A DNA stretch of 64,000 bases from assembly GCA_044507775.1 (NCBI GenBank), contig JBIQIY010000011.1, positions 109,257-173,256 on the forward strand, written 5' to 3'. This document shows positions 1 to 9,854 of this stretch, piece after piece. A program made the translations under genes and the position numbers. The DNA comes from Chryseosolibacter sp044507775 (GTDB taxonomy: Bacteria > Bacteroidota > Bacteroidia > Cytophagales > Cyclobacteriaceae). Every line of letters begins with the position of its first letter. Position 1 is the stretch's first letter. The notes below the pieces were generated by a model that saw only the letters and a program-made list of their open reading frames with translations, did no database searches and had not been told where the DNA came from.

Positions 1-668
1 CAAAAGCCGACGAGGAGAAGATACGCCAGGAAGTCAACAAGATCCGCGAGAAGCTGGACAATATGGGGCCCATCAACCCCATGGCTATGGAAGCCTACAC
101 GGAGATCAAGGAACGCAATGACTTCATCAATGCGCAGAAAGAAGATCTTCTGAAAGCAAAGGAGTCTCTCTTCAATACGATCAATGAGATCGAGGCCGTC
201 GCGAGCGAAACTTTCATGGATTCTTTCAGCAAGATCAAGGAACACTTTATACGTGTATTCCGGTCGTTGTTTACCGAGGGCGACGAGTGCGACATCCGCC
301 TGGTCGACCCGTCGAAACCGCTGGATTCCGAGATCGAAATCATTGCGAAGCCGAAAGGAAAACGACCGCTGACCATCAACCAGCTGTCCGGGGGAGAGAA
401 AACTTTGACCGCGACCGCGCTTTTATTCAGCATGTACCTGCTGAAACCCGCGCCGTTCTGTATTTTCGATGAGGTTGATGCGCCCCTGGACGACGCCAAC
501 ATTGACAAATTCAACAACATCATCCGCAACTTCAGCAAGGATAGCCAGTTCGTGATCGTCACTCACAACAAGCGCACCATGTCATCGACGGACGTGATCT
601 ACGGTATCACCATGGTCGAGAAGGGAATTTCACGGGTCGTACCCGTGGATCTTAGGGAACTCGCGTGA
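1..668 (+). CDS. smc: Chromosome segregation ATPase SMC, C-terminal part (5' end outside window)
   Basis: This is the last part of SMC, the ATPase that organises and segregates the chromosome as a ring with ScpA/ScpB. The reading frame is open from base 3, with no start, so about 222 codons are visible. The first ~70 codons are the end of the second coiled coil. Then comes the C-terminal ATPase lobe, with the ABC signature LSGGEKTL near bases 384-407 and a Walker B/D-loop stretch (FCIFDEVDAPLDD) near 460-498. The His switch lies in FVIVTHNKRTM. The end is normal for SMC. A repeat array begins two bases after the TGA stop. Confidence 0.95.
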   Translation, partial: KADEEKIRQEVNKIREKLDNMGPINPMAMEAYTEIKERNDFINAQKEDLLKAKESLFNTINEIEAVASETFMDSFSKIKEHFIRVFRSLFTEGDECDIRLVDPSKPLDSEIEIIAKPKGKRPLTINQLSGGEKTLTATALLFSMYLLKPAPFCIFDEVDAPLDDANIDKFNNIIRNFSKDSQFVIVTHNKRTMSSTDVIYGITMVEKGISRVVPVDLRELA

Positions 669-670
669 GG

Positions 671-1111
671 AGTCTAATACCGGTTGAAAGGCAAGTTGGT
701 TGAATGCAGGTTGAAAGACAGGTCTAAATGCAGGTTGAATACCGGTTGAAAGACAGGTTTGAATGCAGGTTCAATACAGGTTGAAAGACAGGTCTAATAC
801 CGGTTGAATACAGGTTGAAAGACAGGTTTGAATACAGGTTTAATACCGGTTGAAAGGCAGGTTTGAATGCAGGTTAAATGCAGGTTGAAAAATGTCGTTC
901 GTCTACTTACACTGTACCAGTACTCACCCATATTAAACGTATCTTTCAACCCGCATCTCCGAACCTGTTTCCAGCCCTGTATTACACCTGTCTTTAAACT
1001 TGCATTAGACCTGTCTTTAAACTTGCATTAAACCTGCCTTTCAACCTGTCTTTAAACCTGCATTTAAACCTGTCTCTAAACTCGCCTTCCACCCTCCCTT
1101 CAACCCGTATT
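671..1111. repeat. Two facing arrays of an 11-12 bp degenerate repeat between smc and susC
   Basis: From about 671 to 892 the sequence is a run of roughly 18 units of the type CAGGTTGAAAGA, CAGGTTTGAATG, CAGGTTCAATA and CCGGTTGAATA, each 11 or 12 bp. After about 50 bp of unrelated sequence (893-941), 942-1111 carries the same vocabulary on the other strand (CCTGTCTTTAAA, CTTGCATTAGAC, CCTGCATTTAAA). The two halves can therefore pair as one very long imperfect hairpin. The 11/12 mix breaks any reading frame, so it is not a coding repeat. There are no unique spacers, so it is not CRISPR. The rest of the gap up to 1259 shows no gene and no clear promoter. Confidence 0.9.
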
Positions 1112-1259
1112 CCCTCCGCAATTGGATGGCATCAAAATTTTTTCGACCTTTATTTATTCCTCCCCACCAGTCGGATTCTTGCCCAATATTGATTATTTTT
1201 TCGGTCCTTGCCCTTTGCCCGCCCGAAGGATGCAACGCCAACGTATTAAGCTGAACTGC

Positions 1260-4200
1260 ATGAAGAAATTTTTGAGCTCCCTTGTCTTGGTCTTCGGAAT
1301 CTTCATTCATGCCGAGGCTCAGGAGGTTACCGTCTCCGGAAAAGTAACGGATGCCGCGAATGGAGGCGGGTTGCCGGGTGTTAGCGTCCGGATCAACGGT
1401 ACGGGACAGGGCGCCGTGACCGATATCGAAGGAAACTACACGGTGACCGCGACTCCGGCGGATACTTTGGTTTTTACATTTATCGGGTTCGACACCGAGC
1501 GCACGGCGGTAGGTCCGCGCACCGTGATTGACGTGCAAATGAGGGATGAATCCACCCAATTGGGGGAGGTCGTCATCACGGGATTCCAGGAAGTGCAGCG
1601 CAAGCTATTTACAGGTTCGGCCGCTAACGTCAAGATGGCTGACGTCAAGATCACCGGGATGACCGACGCCACCCAGATGTTGGAAGGACGTGTGGCCGGC
1701 GTGACAGTCGACAACGTTTCAGGCACCTTTGGAACGAGTCCGAAGATCCGCATCCGCGGGAATACATCCATCAATGGCGACAACCAACCGCTGTTTGTTG
1801 TCGACGGAGTGATCCTGGAAGATCTCAACAATGTCAGCGCCGACGATATCATGACCGGGAATGCCAACACGCTGACGGCATCTTCGATCGCGGGATTGAA
1901 CCCGGATGATATCGAATCCTACAACGTACTAAAAGACGCGTCTGCAACGGCACTCTATGGTACGCGTGCGAAGAGCGGCGTCATCGTCATCACCACAAAG
2001 CGCGGTCGCAGCGGACAGACACGCGTCAACTACTCGGGAAATTTTTCATTTCACCTGCGACCCACATACAAGCAGTTCGACATTATGAACTCCGCCGATG
2101 AGATGTCGGTGTATCGTGAAATGTACGAGAAAGGATTGATCGATATCACAACATCGGTGAAAGCTCAGAACTTCGGCTCCATGGGAAAGATGTTCAGTCT
2201 CATTTCCGATCACCAGATACCGTGGGGCCCCAACGGCAGTCTCAACGAAAAATTTCTGAACCAGTACGAAACGGCGAACACCGACTGGTTCGATGTTCTC
2301 TTCCGCGACTATTCCCTTCAGCAACAGCACTCCGTCAGCCTCACATCGGGAAATGAAAAGCATAACAGTTACTATTCCCTCAGTTATCTGCACGACAATG
2401 GCCAGACTATTGCCGACAACGTGAAGCGGTATTCCGGCACCGCCAAGAACAGCTTTATCTTTACTCCCAAGTTTTCAGCGGACCTCAAGCTGACGGCGAA
2501 CTATCGCCTGCAGAAGGTTCCGGGAACTCAAAACCGCGATTTCGACCCGATCACCGGAAGATTCAGACGCGACTTCGACATCAACCCGCTGAGCTATGCC
2601 CTGAACACAAGTCGGTCGATCAGACCGTATGACAACGACGGAAATCTGGAATACTTTCGCCGCAACTATGCGCCGTTCAATATTCTTCAGGAGTTGCGGC
2701 TGAACTACATCAACATCAACGTAGCGGACATCGCAACCCAGGCGGACCTGCATTACGACCTCACCAGCAACCTGACATTCCGCAGCACCCTCCAGGGAAG
2801 ATATGCTACCACTCAACGCGAGCACGTGATCCATGAGCGATCAAACCAGGCAGAGGCATATCGCGCGGATGATACACAGTACATCCAGGATGCAAATCAG
2901 TTGCTTTATCGCGATCCGGATGACCCGGGTGCACAGCCCAAAGTTGTTCTGCCGGAAGGAGGCTTCAACAACGTGAACGGTGACGAGCTCAAAAACTTCT
3001 ATATCCGGAACACTGTCGACTGGTCAACGGTCTTCAACAGTGTGCACAGTGTCAGCGTGCTGGCAGGTCAGGAACTTAAATACACGGACCGGTCGTCGCG
3101 AAGAGTTGACGGAATTGGTGTCGTCTACGAGAACGGCGGTATTGTGAACACGGATCCGTTGATGATCGACTTCCTCAATCGCCAGGGAATTCAAACGTAT
3201 GAGCTTGCCGTGGATCGCGAGCGATTTGCAGGGTTCCTGCTGACGGCGGCGTATTCGTACAACGAACGCTACATTTTTAACGGAACGGTTCGTTACGACG
3301 GATCGAATCGCCTGGGCAAAAGCAAGAACGCGCGGTATCTGCCCACCTGGAATGTGAGCGGCGCGTGGAATGTCGACCGCGAGTCGTTCATGGATTTCCC
3401 GTGGCTGGACTACCTCAAGCTCCGCGCAACGTATGGACTGTCTGCAAACCTGGGGCCGAACACCAGCGCCTTGCTCAATCTACGCTCAGCGGTAACATTG
3501 CGACCTACCGACGTAGAGACGTACTTATATATCCAGGATCTTGAAAATTCCGACCTGACATGGGAGAAGCTGAACGAATTCAACGCGGGCGTCGACTTCG
3601 GACTATTCAACAACACCATTACCGGCACCTTTGACTACTACAGAAGAAATTCGTTCGACCTCATCGGCTTGATGCAAACAAGCGGCGTGGGCGGCAATGC
3701 CTTCAAGTGGGGAAACTATGCCGACATGGCGTCGCAGGGATTTGAAGTTTCGCTCAGCACGGTGAATTTCGCTGTCGAAGACGTTTCATGGGTGACTAAT
3801 TTCAACATCGGCTATACACATGACCGCATTACGCGTCTTGATTTCAACCCGCGTCTTGCCGATGCGATCGTGCAGGGCGGCGCAGCGGTGGCGGGTGGCC
3901 CGAGGAGGGGCTTGTTTTCGACGAAGTTCGCCGGACTCGACCAACGCGGGATACCCACCTACAACGATGGCAGCGGTGAAGCCGTCTATAACTACGACCT
4001 GCAGGACCGCGACAACCTCCACGACGTATTGAAGTTCGAAGGATCGGCCGAACCGCGGGGCGCCGGTGGGTTAAGTAACACTTTCAACTACGGCAACTTT
4101 TCGCTGAACGTTTTCCTCTCCTTCAAGTTCGATTACAAGATCCGACTTGACGACGCCTTCAGTCCCCGGTATACCGACTTCAGTTCGCTGCCCAGGAGCT

Positions 4201-4571
4201 TCGTGAATCGCTGGGTTGTTCCGGGAGATGAAGACGTCACCGACATCCCGGTAATCCTGGACAAGCAAACCGTGGAGGGCGGCTTTACGGACTACCTCGC
4301 CGCCTACGATCTCTATAACAAAAGTACCGCCCGGGTTGCCGACGGAACCTACGTGAGATTGAAGTCCGTGCGCATTGGTTACACATTGCCCGCCAGTTTC
4401 GCGAGAAAGTTCGGCGCGAACACCACGTCAATATCGGTGGAAGCGCAGAACATCAAGCTGCTGTATTCGGACAAGAAATTAAACGGACAGGATCCGGAAT
4501 TCTTCTCTGCGGGAGGGGTGGCGCTGCCTCAGCCGCGCCTGATTACGACTTCGATAAATATTGGATTCTAG
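1260..4571 (+). CDS. SusC/RagA-family TonB-dependent outer membrane transporter
   Basis: Outer membrane barrel of 1103 aa that would import a ligand delivered by the SusD-like partner. The start at 1260 (MKKFLSSLVLVF...) gives a clean signal peptide ending near AEAQ; the frame is open further upstream (to 1122), but that part has no signal-peptide character. After the signal peptide comes a carboxypeptidase-D-regulatory-like domain (VSGKVTDAANGGGLPG), then a plug domain with the family stretches FVVDGVILED and DASATALYGTRAKSGVIVIT, then a long barrel. SusD follows 9 bp downstream. The substrate is not evident from sequence. Confidence 0.95.
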   Translation: MKKFLSSLVLVFGIFIHAEAQEVTVSGKVTDAANGGGLPGVSVRINGTGQGAVTDIEGNYTVTATPADTLVFTFIGFDTERTAVGPRTVIDVQMRDESTQLGEVVITGFQEVQRKLFTGSAANVKMADVKITGMTDATQMLEGRVAGVTVDNVSGTFGTSPKIRIRGNTSINGDNQPLFVVDGVILEDLNNVSADDIMTGNANTLTASSIAGLNPDDIESYNVLKDASATALYGTRAKSGVIVITTKRGRSGQTRVNYSGNFSFHLRPTYKQFDIMNSADEMSVYREMYEKGLIDITTSVKAQNFGSMGKMFSLISDHQIPWGPNGSLNEKFLNQYETANTDWFDVLFRDYSLQQQHSVSLTSGNEKHNSYYSLSYLHDNGQTIADNVKRYSGTAKNSFIFTPKFSADLKLTANYRLQKVPGTQNRDFDPITGRFRRDFDINPLSYALNTSRSIRPYDNDGNLEYFRRNYAPFNILQELRLNYININVADIATQADLHYDLTSNLTFRSTLQGRYATTQREHVIHERSNQAEAYRADDTQYIQDANQLLYRDPDDPGAQPKVVLPEGGFNNVNGDELKNFYIRNTVDWSTVFNSVHSVSVLAGQELKYTDRSSRRVDGIGVVYENGGIVNTDPLMIDFLNRQGIQTYELAVDRERFAGFLLTAAYSYNERYIFNGTVRYDGSNRLGKSKNARYLPTWNVSGAWNVDRESFMDFPWLDYLKLRATYGLSANLGPNTSALLNLRSAVTLRPTDVETYLYIQDLENSDLTWEKLNEFNAGVDFGLFNNTITGTFDYYRRNSFDLIGLMQTSGVGGNAFKWGNYADMASQGFEVSLSTVNFAVEDVSWVTNFNIGYTHDRITRLDFNPRLADAIVQGGAAVAGGPRRGLFSTKFAGLDQRGIPTYNDGSGEAVYNYDLQDRDNLHDVLKFEGSAEPRGAGGLSNTFNYGNFSLNVFLSFKFDYKIRLDDAFSPRYTDFSSLPRSFVNRWVVPGDEDVTDIPVILDKQTVEGGFTDYLAAYDLYNKSTARVADGTYVRLKSVRIGYTLPASFARKFGANTTSISVEAQNIKLLYSDKKLNGQDPEFFSAGGVALPQPRLITTSINIGF

Positions 4572-4580
4572 AAAACACCG

Positions 4581-6053
4581 ATGAAAAAACGTCTGACACA
4601 TATCTGTTTCGTTGTGGTGTTGCTCACGGCCCTAAGCGGTTGTGACAAGTTCCTGGAAGAAACCCCTGACAACCGGGTCGACCTCAACACTCCGGACAAG
4701 GCGGCGCAATTGCTGACCAATGCGTATTCGAGCGCGGCCTATACCTTCACCGAGTGGATGAGCGACGACGTCGGTTATACCTTTGGAACAACAAAGCTTC
4801 CCGAACACGAACAGGCTTATTCGTGGTCGGAGTTTACCGGCATTGACCAGGATACGCCGAGCCAGTTCTGGACGTCGACCTATGACGCGATCGCTCACTC
4901 CAACGAGGTCCTGGCGGTTATCGATGACATGCCCGGAGACCGTGCGAGGAAAAATGCCGTCAAAGGCGAGGCGCTGCTCACGCGCGCGTATGGACACTTC
5001 ATGCTGGTAAATCTTTTTGCAAAGCACTACGACGCCGAAACCGCCGATGATGATCCGGGAATCCCCTATGTTGAGGAGCCGGAAACAGTCTTCATCAAGA
5101 AATACACGCGTCATTCCGTAGAGGAAGTTTATGACAAGATCGAGAACGACTTGCTCGACGGCCTCGAGCTGGTCGACGAAAGCTTCTACGCGAATTCCGG
5201 GAAGTATCACTTCACCCGCAATGCCGCCCTCGCATTCGCCTCCCGCTATTACCTGTTCAAAGGCGATCTCAGCAATTGCATCAAGTACAGTAATGAAATG
5301 TTGGGAAGCGATCCGGGTATTTTTGTCAAGAATATTCCGGCCCTGCTCTTCGAAAAGATCAATACCGAGGACTACGTTCGTCTGTATCACTCGCCAACCG
5401 ATGACAGCAATCTCTTGCTGATCCGGCAGATCTCGAATTTTCATCTGCCAAACCTTGGGCACTGGCCTACCCGGGCACTGTATTCCCAGATATTTGACGT
5501 GAATCCCTATGAACTCACCGACGAGCGAAAGGATCCGGCATGGGTTGCTGGCGAAAATGGCCTCGCAGCGACGAAGTTTGAATTCCTGTTTGAAAGGACC
5601 AGTATCACTTCGAATGTCGGGTTTAACTACACGATCTTTCTCGCATTTCGCGGCGAAGAAGTACTGTTGAACCGCGCGGAATGTCTCGTCCGGCAAAACA
5701 ACGTCAGCGCAGCGCTGGCCGACCTGCTACTCCTCGCAAAAAAGCGCTATCGACCCGAACAGGGCTTTAACGTCGACAACGTGACGCCGGACCAGCTGAG
5801 AATTCTTCTCAGAAATCATTATAACTCAACCAATGATCAGCTCAACGCTTTCGTCTATGTGATCGAGGAACGGCAGAAAGAATTCATGCACGAGGGGATG
5901 CGATGGTTCGATATCAAACGACTACAGATACCCGTCGTTCACGTGATGCAGGATGGCGGCGTCGATACGCTCACGCCGGATGATAACCGGAAAGTCTTAC
6001 AAATACCGCAGTCAGCCATCGACGTGGGCGGATTGGAACCGAATCCGCGATAG
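4581..6053 (+). CDS. SusD/RagB-family nutrient-binding outer membrane lipoprotein
   Basis: Lipoprotein of 490 aa, the surface ligand-binding lid of the SusC barrel encoded just upstream. The signal peptide ends in a lipobox (TALSGC), followed by DKFLEETPDNR, which matches the usual SusD N-terminus. SusD-type features include helical TPR-like segments (KGEALLTRAYGHFMLVNLF) and the C-terminal block QKEFMHEGMRWFDIKR, which is highly typical of the family. The gene is 9 bp from susC and 15 bp before the next gene, so it is clearly cotranscribed. Confidence 0.95.
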   Translation: MKKRLTHICFVVVLLTALSGCDKFLEETPDNRVDLNTPDKAAQLLTNAYSSAAYTFTEWMSDDVGYTFGTTKLPEHEQAYSWSEFTGIDQDTPSQFWTSTYDAIAHSNEVLAVIDDMPGDRARKNAVKGEALLTRAYGHFMLVNLFAKHYDAETADDDPGIPYVEEPETVFIKKYTRHSVEEVYDKIENDLLDGLELVDESFYANSGKYHFTRNAALAFASRYYLFKGDLSNCIKYSNEMLGSDPGIFVKNIPALLFEKINTEDYVRLYHSPTDDSNLLLIRQISNFHLPNLGHWPTRALYSQIFDVNPYELTDERKDPAWVAGENGLAATKFEFLFERTSITSNVGFNYTIFLAFRGEEVLLNRAECLVRQNNVSAALADLLLLAKKRYRPEQGFNVDNVTPDQLRILLRNHYNSTNDQLNAFVYVIEERQKEFMHEGMRWFDIKRLQIPVVHVMQDGGVDTLTPDDNRKVLQIPQSAIDVGGLEPNPR

Positions 6054-6068
6054 GCAAAAGATACTATT

Positions 6069-6935
6069 ATGAGGAACAAGATCTTATCATTCTTATTTAT
6101 CGCCGGATTCGTCCTCGTGACGGCCTGCTATCCCGATGAGGAGATAAAGGTGCCGGTCCGGGAGCAACCTTTTTCCGAGGATGAACTGGATCAGTACATT
6201 CAGGCAAACTTCATCGACGAATACGGAGTCGCGGTGCGGTACCGGTTTGTAGACCGTTATGTCGATCAGAACAAAAGGGTCACGCCGCCGAAGCTAACCG
6301 TTGTGAAGCCCATGCTCGATTTTCTCACCGAGCTCTGGATCGAGCCTTTTACGGACGTCGCCAACGGCAACCGGTTCTTCCGGTCGCATGTTCCTGCGGA
6401 GATCGTGTTGATCGGGTCCACCATGTATAATGCCGATGGCACCGTCACCCTGGGGACGGCGGATGCCGGTGCCAGAATCACACTGACAGAGGTAAATTTC
6501 GTGGATATTGAAAACCAGGAATGGGTGTTCCGCCAGTTGGGGACGATCTACCACGAGTTCGCGCATATTGTCCATCAACGTTACAACCTCCCCCCTAACT
6601 GGCAGGAAATATCACCGCAAGGCTATACGTCGCTGGGATCGTGGTACAATCTGACAGACGACGAAGCGCTGGAACGCGGATTTGTATCTCCTTATGGCAC
6701 GAGCACTTTCAACGAGGACTTTGCTGAGTTTGTAGCATTTCTCCTTTTCCGTCCCGATTTCTTTACCCGGTTTCTGGAGGATGAGCCGGATTGTCAAACG
6801 GTCGAGTGCGCTGCTCGCAACGAAGGCCGCGCTCGCCTGCGGAGAAAATACAACGCCGTGCTGCAACATTATGAACGCAATACCGGTGTAGATCTTCTCG
6901 AGGTCCGGGAAATCATCCAGTCAAAACTACAGTGA
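6069..6935 (+). CDS. Substrate import-associated zinc metallohydrolase lipoprotein
   Basis: Lipoprotein of 288 aa with a lipobox ending at LVTAC and a gluzincin-type metal site. YHEFAHIVHQ carries HEXXH near residues 160-164, and a downstream FNEDFAEFVA supplies a likely third ligand or structural acid. Proteins of this type recur directly after SusC/SusD pairs in Bacteroidota and are thought to act on the imported substrate or its peptide part. The exact reaction is unknown. It sits 15 bp after susD, and its TGA overlaps the next start by one base (TGATG at 6933-6937). Confidence 0.85.
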   Translation: MRNKILSFLFIAGFVLVTACYPDEEIKVPVREQPFSEDELDQYIQANFIDEYGVAVRYRFVDRYVDQNKRVTPPKLTVVKPMLDFLTELWIEPFTDVANGNRFFRSHVPAEIVLIGSTMYNADGTVTLGTADAGARITLTEVNFVDIENQEWVFRQLGTIYHEFAHIVHQRYNLPPNWQEISPQGYTSLGSWYNLTDDEALERGFVSPYGTSTFNEDFAEFVAFLLFRPDFFTRFLEDEPDCQTVECAARNEGRARLRRKYNAVLQHYERNTGVDLLEVREIIQSKLQ

Positions 6936-8296
6936 TGAAAAAACTATTCAATGCGGCGCTGATGATTTCGATCGTTCTGATATCCTGTCAGGACGACGAC
7001 GTGAGGCTTTTTGATCAGACGGCCGATGAGCGTGCAGCCCAGGCAATCGCAAGCCTGAAACAGGATCTCGTCGCACCTGAACACGGCTGGCTGCTGAAAT
7101 ACCGCCCGCAGGAAGGTGCCGGGGCGTACTACGTGTTGATGGATTTCCAGGAAAACGACAAGGTTGTCATAAATACCGACCTCGGCGCCGAGGACGGCGA
7201 ATATTTCCAGGACACAATCTCTTACCGCGTTGACAATTCACTGGGGCTTGAACTGATCCTGGAAAATTATTCGTTTTTCAGTTTCCTGTTCGAACAGGAT
7301 GCCGCCACATTCGGCGCCGAATACGAGTTTAACTTTGTCAACAAGACGCCCGACAACGCGCTCGTCTTTCAAAGCAAAACGGACGTGGGCGTTCCGGATA
7401 TCATCCTGTTTCAGGAGGCGTCATCGTCCGATGCGAGTTTGCTGGGCGTCGGCCTCGCCACCGATCTCAATATACTCTCCGGCGACTTCGACAAGTTTAC
7501 ATCATCATTGAGGCTTACCTACAACGCAAAAGATCTTGCTCTGTACGTTTCGCTGGATGAATTCCGCAGGACCATAACGGTCACATCTGCTTCGCGGAAG
7601 AGTAATTCCGCGATTACACAGACCGTTAATTTTTCCACAGGCTACCTCATCGAAGGCGATAAGATGATTCTGGACAAACCGCTGGAAGGCACCATCCTGG
7701 GAAACGCCATTTCGATTGCCAGTCTTGAGCTGAATACTCTCGGCGAGTCAACCGTCAGCGTCTGCGCGGATCCCATTACAGTGCACAACTTTTCCGGTGT
7801 AACATCCGCTGGTGATGCCATCATCCTGGAGACGAGCCTGGTCGATGTCAGCGGCAAGACCTTTGCGCAGCGATCGGATTTCTACTTTTGTCCCCTCATA
7901 TACATCTTTGATAACGGTACATCTGTGAGTGAGCAGGTTATTGAGGATGTCGCAGGCGCCCTGGAGATGCACCTTTACTATGGCTATGACCTCGGCAACG
8001 GGACTACCCTGAACGGGATCGGATTTGTGATCCAGAATATCGATGGAAGTGTAACGTTTGCCCTACGGCAGTTCACGCCCGTTTTGACGGACAATAATCT
8101 GGTCTTCAATTTTGCACCCACCATCACCCTGTTTGGGAATACGCAAACGAGCGCCAACATCGACAATATCAACATTTACCTGAACGCTCTGACTTCGGGC
8201 GACAAGACATACGTTTTTCAACTAAACCAGGATGTATACGAGTTCCACAACCCCTGCACAGGCTGGAGTTTTGTCTTTATCAACGCGAATCAATAG
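6935..8296 (+). CDS. DUF4302-like lipoprotein of the SusCD locus
   Basis: Lipoprotein of 453 aa. The ATG at 6935 overlaps the stop of the metallohydrolase by one base; a GTG three bases earlier is the alternative start. The signal peptide ends at LISC, followed by the acidic run QDDD. The N-terminal third (DERAAQAIASLKQDL then HGWLLKYRPQEGAGAYYVLMDF) resembles the DUF4302 family, which commonly follows the zinc metallohydrolase in SusCD loci. The rest is beta-rich. No catalytic motif is visible; a surface binding role is an inference from context. Confidence 0.75.
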   Translation: MKKLFNAALMISIVLISCQDDDVRLFDQTADERAAQAIASLKQDLVAPEHGWLLKYRPQEGAGAYYVLMDFQENDKVVINTDLGAEDGEYFQDTISYRVDNSLGLELILENYSFFSFLFEQDAATFGAEYEFNFVNKTPDNALVFQSKTDVGVPDIILFQEASSSDASLLGVGLATDLNILSGDFDKFTSSLRLTYNAKDLALYVSLDEFRRTITVTSASRKSNSAITQTVNFSTGYLIEGDKMILDKPLEGTILGNAISIASLELNTLGESTVSVCADPITVHNFSGVTSAGDAIILETSLVDVSGKTFAQRSDFYFCPLIYIFDNGTSVSEQVIEDVAGALEMHLYYGYDLGNGTTLNGIGFVIQNIDGSVTFALRQFTPVLTDNNLVFNFAPTITLFGNTQTSANIDNINIYLNALTSGDKTYVFQLNQDVYEFHNPCTGWSFVFINANQ

Positions 8297-8345
8297 GGTT
8301 GCACAGAAACAAAAATCGCTTTAACTTGAAATAAACAATACGGTC

Positions 8346-9758
8346 ATGAAAAAAATCGCTGCGCTTATACTGTCCGTTGCCCTGCCGGGTGCCATGGGCC
8401 TGGGACTAACATCCTGCAAAGATGACGATCCTCCGGCCAAGCCGAAACTGTCATTTGCAGAATCTGCCATCGAGGTGAATGAAGACGACGGTGTTGTCGA
8501 AGTCGAGCTGAGGCTCGATAAGGCGCATTCCAAGGATCTGCGGATCGAGTACGATTTGAGCGGTACCGCGGCGGACCAGGACAAGGTCGGAACAGCAAAC
8601 GCTGACTATGAAGTGGTGGGTGACCACGGTGTCGTCGAAATTGAGTCGGGCGAGACCACCGGCATCATCAAACTCAAAATCTATGCGGATGCCACTTTCG
8701 AAGAGGATGAGACAATCAAGATCTCGATCACTGATCTCAACACGGATGAAATCGAACGGACGGGAGACGATGAGGTGGTTGTTACGATCAAGAACGACGA
8801 CGACAAATTGACTGCTTCATTTGCCAATGCCACCATGACTATAAATGAGGCCGATGGGATTGAGGTCGACAACGACCAGTTGTTCATCATTCCCCTGAAT
8901 ATTCCCGTTCAGCTTGATAAGCCGGCACCGACCGACGTTGTTGTGAAGTATTCAATCAAGATCGACCTTCAGGATCAAAACCGAAACGACGCCATAGACA
9001 GCACATGGGCTGTCCAGAATGACGTACCCGTCTTTTATGCCGACTATTCGATCAGAGGAACAAAGGGTGAGGTCCGAATCCCCAGCGGAGCGACATCAGG
9101 AAATATCCAGATCTATCTCCGATCAGATTTTGCTTTTGACCCGGACGAAGAGATTGAAATCACCCTTGAACCGTCAAGCTCGGTGCAGGTCGGAACCAAC
9201 AAGACGATGGTCGCAACGATAAACGAGCAGGATGGCAAACTCGTGGTGCTGGTTTGGGATGCCGCTTACACAGATGTTGACCTGGATATGTTTCTGTGGA
9301 CCGGAGCGGACACGACCAATCTCGACCTGATCATTGGACTATCTACCAACCCGAGCGTGACATTCAAAGCCGAATTCCTTCACATTCCGAAGATATTTGC
9401 CGAGGGTGCATTTGGATTGAGTTACGTGTACTGGGGTGGAACGGCCGAACCCATGAACTTCCAGGTTCGCTTCGTGGACTTCGTGGACAATCAGGATGAA
9501 CCGGAGGTGGATTGGGACGTCTTTAATGGATCCTACACGAAGGCTAATCTTAACCCGTGGACCGAGGACAATGGCGTCTACCCGCCCCTGATCTCGCACC
9601 GGCTCGTCATTACCGACGGAACTTTCGCATACGGAAAAATTCAAAGGCCCACGGCCAACAGCAGGCTGCGCCCTCAAGCCGTCCAGCCTCCGGCGCAGAA
9701 ATTTCAAGCGAGGCCACACGGAGACTTTAAATCGGTGATCCGGAATTATCGAAAATAA
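8346..9758 (+). CDS. Calx-beta domain lipoprotein of the SusCD locus
   Basis: Lipoprotein of 470 aa with lipobox LGLTSC followed by KDDD. Two Calx-beta-like modules are visible, about residues 35-155 (FAESAIEVNEDDGVVEVEL; EEDETIKISI) and 160-295 (FANATMTINEADGIEV; PDEEIEITLEP). Such modules bind calcium between acidic loops. The C-terminal third has no recognised domain but is rich in aromatic residues. It lies 49 bp after the preceding gene and is followed by a strong terminator, so it is probably the last gene of the SusCD operon. Its role in capturing substrate at the cell surface is inferred. Confidence 0.8.
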   Translation: MKKIAALILSVALPGAMGLGLTSCKDDDPPAKPKLSFAESAIEVNEDDGVVEVELRLDKAHSKDLRIEYDLSGTAADQDKVGTANADYEVVGDHGVVEIESGETTGIIKLKIYADATFEEDETIKISITDLNTDEIERTGDDEVVVTIKNDDDKLTASFANATMTINEADGIEVDNDQLFIIPLNIPVQLDKPAPTDVVVKYSIKIDLQDQNRNDAIDSTWAVQNDVPVFYADYSIRGTKGEVRIPSGATSGNIQIYLRSDFAFDPDEEIEITLEPSSSVQVGTNKTMVATINEQDGKLVVLVWDAAYTDVDLDMFLWTGADTTNLDLIIGLSTNPSVTFKAEFLHIPKIFAEGAFGLSYVYWGGTAEPMNFQVRFVDFVDNQDEPEVDWDVFNGSYTKANLNPWTEDNGVYPPLISHRLVITDGTFAYGKIQRPTANSRLRPQAVQPPAQKFQARPHGDFKSVIRNYRK

Positions 9759-9820
9759 CGGTTTATCGGTTTCGATTTTCTTCGAAGGAACTTCTCATAG
9801 GATCGCATCGCGATCCGGGC

Positions 9821-9854
9821 AAAAGAGCTGCTAAGAATTATGGCAGCTCTTTTT
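9821..9854 (+). terminator. Rho-independent terminator of the SusCD locus
   Basis: An 11-bp perfect stem (AAAAGAGCTGC at 9821-9831 with GCAGCTCTTTT at 9843-9853) has an 11-nt loop, and its 3' arm runs into a T tract. It lies 62 bp after the Calx-beta gene. Confidence 0.9.

Noticed and set aside
671..1111. CRISPR array between smc and susC
   Set aside because: Units are 11-12 bp, contiguous, without unique spacers, and half are inverted. No cas gene is nearby.
4632..5696. 354-codon minus-strand frame inside susD
   Set aside because: Antisense to a complete SusD gene with normal family motifs; no domain of its own.
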